A DNA stretch of 7,435 bases. Origin: Deinococcales bacterium. Lineage in GTDB: Bacteria > Deinococcota > Deinococci > Deinococcales > Deinococcaceae. The stretch is from positions 1-7,435 of the forward strand of contig JACMOA010000009.1 of the NCBI GenBank assembly GCA_014378225.1. Direction: 5' to 3'. The notes under the pieces are model-generated. The model had not been told where the DNA came from and made no database searches. It was given only the letters and a program-made list of their open reading frames with translations. A program made the position numbers and the translations under genes. Shown here one piece after another: positions 7,322 through 7,435 of this stretch (position 1 is the stretch's first letter; every line of letters begins with the position of its first letter).

Positions 7322-7435
7322 ATGACATCAAGTTCTCTTTTGACTCTCGAGTTTACTTGTCGTGTGCTTCAGAAAGATGATGTAAAATCTGCTCGGGCAG
7401 GACCCCGACTCGGGGGAACTCCTCCTAAATCGTAC
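7322..7435 (+). CDS. Possible start of an unrecognised gene, running off the right edge
   Basis: From the ATG at 7322 an open frame of 38 codons reaches the edge without a stop; an in-frame TAA at 7298-7300 limits the upstream side. It reads MTSSSLLTLEFTCRVLQKDD and continues with KSARAGPRLGGTPPKSY. The RLGG-x-PP string is reminiscent of the opening of DUF1963/YwqG-like proteins, but this is a weak impression. It is divergent from the methyltransferase (62-bp gap). There is no ribosome binding site. TATTCT ends only 1 nt before the ATG, too close for the leaderless arrangement; TTG at 7340 is an alternative start. A CTC-GAG Leu-Glu pair within it (7346-7351) matches the pattern seen in the other genes. 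A minus-strand frame in the same place cannot be excluded. Confidence 0.4.
   Translation, partial: MTSSSLLTLEFTCRVLQKDDVKSARAGPRLGGTPPKSY
7350..7355 (-). promoter_or_regulatory. Possible -10 box for the methyltransferase gene (TAAACT)
   Basis: The minus strand carries TAAACTCGAG here, the same ten bases found just before the lipoprotein start at 2664-2673. It would give a leader of about 85 nt to the methyltransferase, which has a proper ribosome binding site. No good -35 is seen, and TAACAT nearer the gene (7296-7301 region) is an alternative. Confidence 0.25.

Noticed and set aside
7391..7420. GC-rich inverted repeats at the right edge as a tRNA or terminator
   Set aside because: There is no tRNA T-arm or cloverleaf and no T-run after the hairpin on either strand.
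7369..7434. Minus-strand frame entering from the right edge and ending at 7369-7371
   Set aside because: It gives only 21 codons with no recognisable sequence; the opposite plus-strand frame has a start codon and a CTC-GAG pair, so it was preferred, though not firmly.

Overview
The window looks like chromosomal DNA from the Deinococcota, probably Deinococcus or a close relative. This is inferred from protein character (an IlvD of Deinococcus-like sequence, a membrane-anchored sulfite-oxidase-fold enzyme, a DUF4397 secreted protein) and from several genes whose start codon sits 5-6 nt after a TANNNT -10 box with no ribosome binding site, the leaderless arrangement known to be common in Deinococcus. 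No phage, transposon, CRISPR or RNA gene is recognisable. Genus assignment is an inference without database support.

Layout. Positions 1-1516 (minus) carry most of ilvD, dihydroxy-acid dehydratase of branched-chain amino acid synthesis, cut by the left edge. Upstream on the same strand are a CrtC/AttH-like lipocalin-fold lipoprotein (1678-2661) and a membrane-anchored molybdopterin oxidoreductase of the sulfite oxidase family (2723-4141). A 395-bp gene-free stretch (4142-4536) holds two minus-strand terminator-like hairpins about 190 nt apart. Next on the minus strand is a secreted two-repeat DUF4397 protein (4537-5253). Across a 188-bp divergent promoter region, a small zinc-ribbon protein (5442-5696) and a degenerate short-chain dehydrogenase/reductase-like protein (5738-6628) run on the plus strand. 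The latter overlaps tail-to-tail by 23 bp with a minus-strand class I SAM methyltransferase (6606-7259). A possible plus-strand gene starts at 7322 and leaves the window.

How the genes fit together. The oxidoreductase and the lipoprotein are only 61 bp apart and both act at or outside the cytoplasmic membrane, so they may be co-transcribed, although the lipoprotein gene also has its own leaderless-type promoter. The other genes look like independent housekeeping or envelope functions and do not form an evident single pathway.

The most striking signal is not a gene. The palindrome CTCGAG occurs 58 times by hand count (about one per 128 bp, against roughly 2 expected), in coding and non-coding DNA alike. 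Within genes it is placed mainly as Leu-Glu: 30 of the 34 Leu-Glu dipeptides in the called proteins are spelled CTC-GAG. This resembles the highly iterated palindrome HIP1 of cyanobacteria but with a different core.
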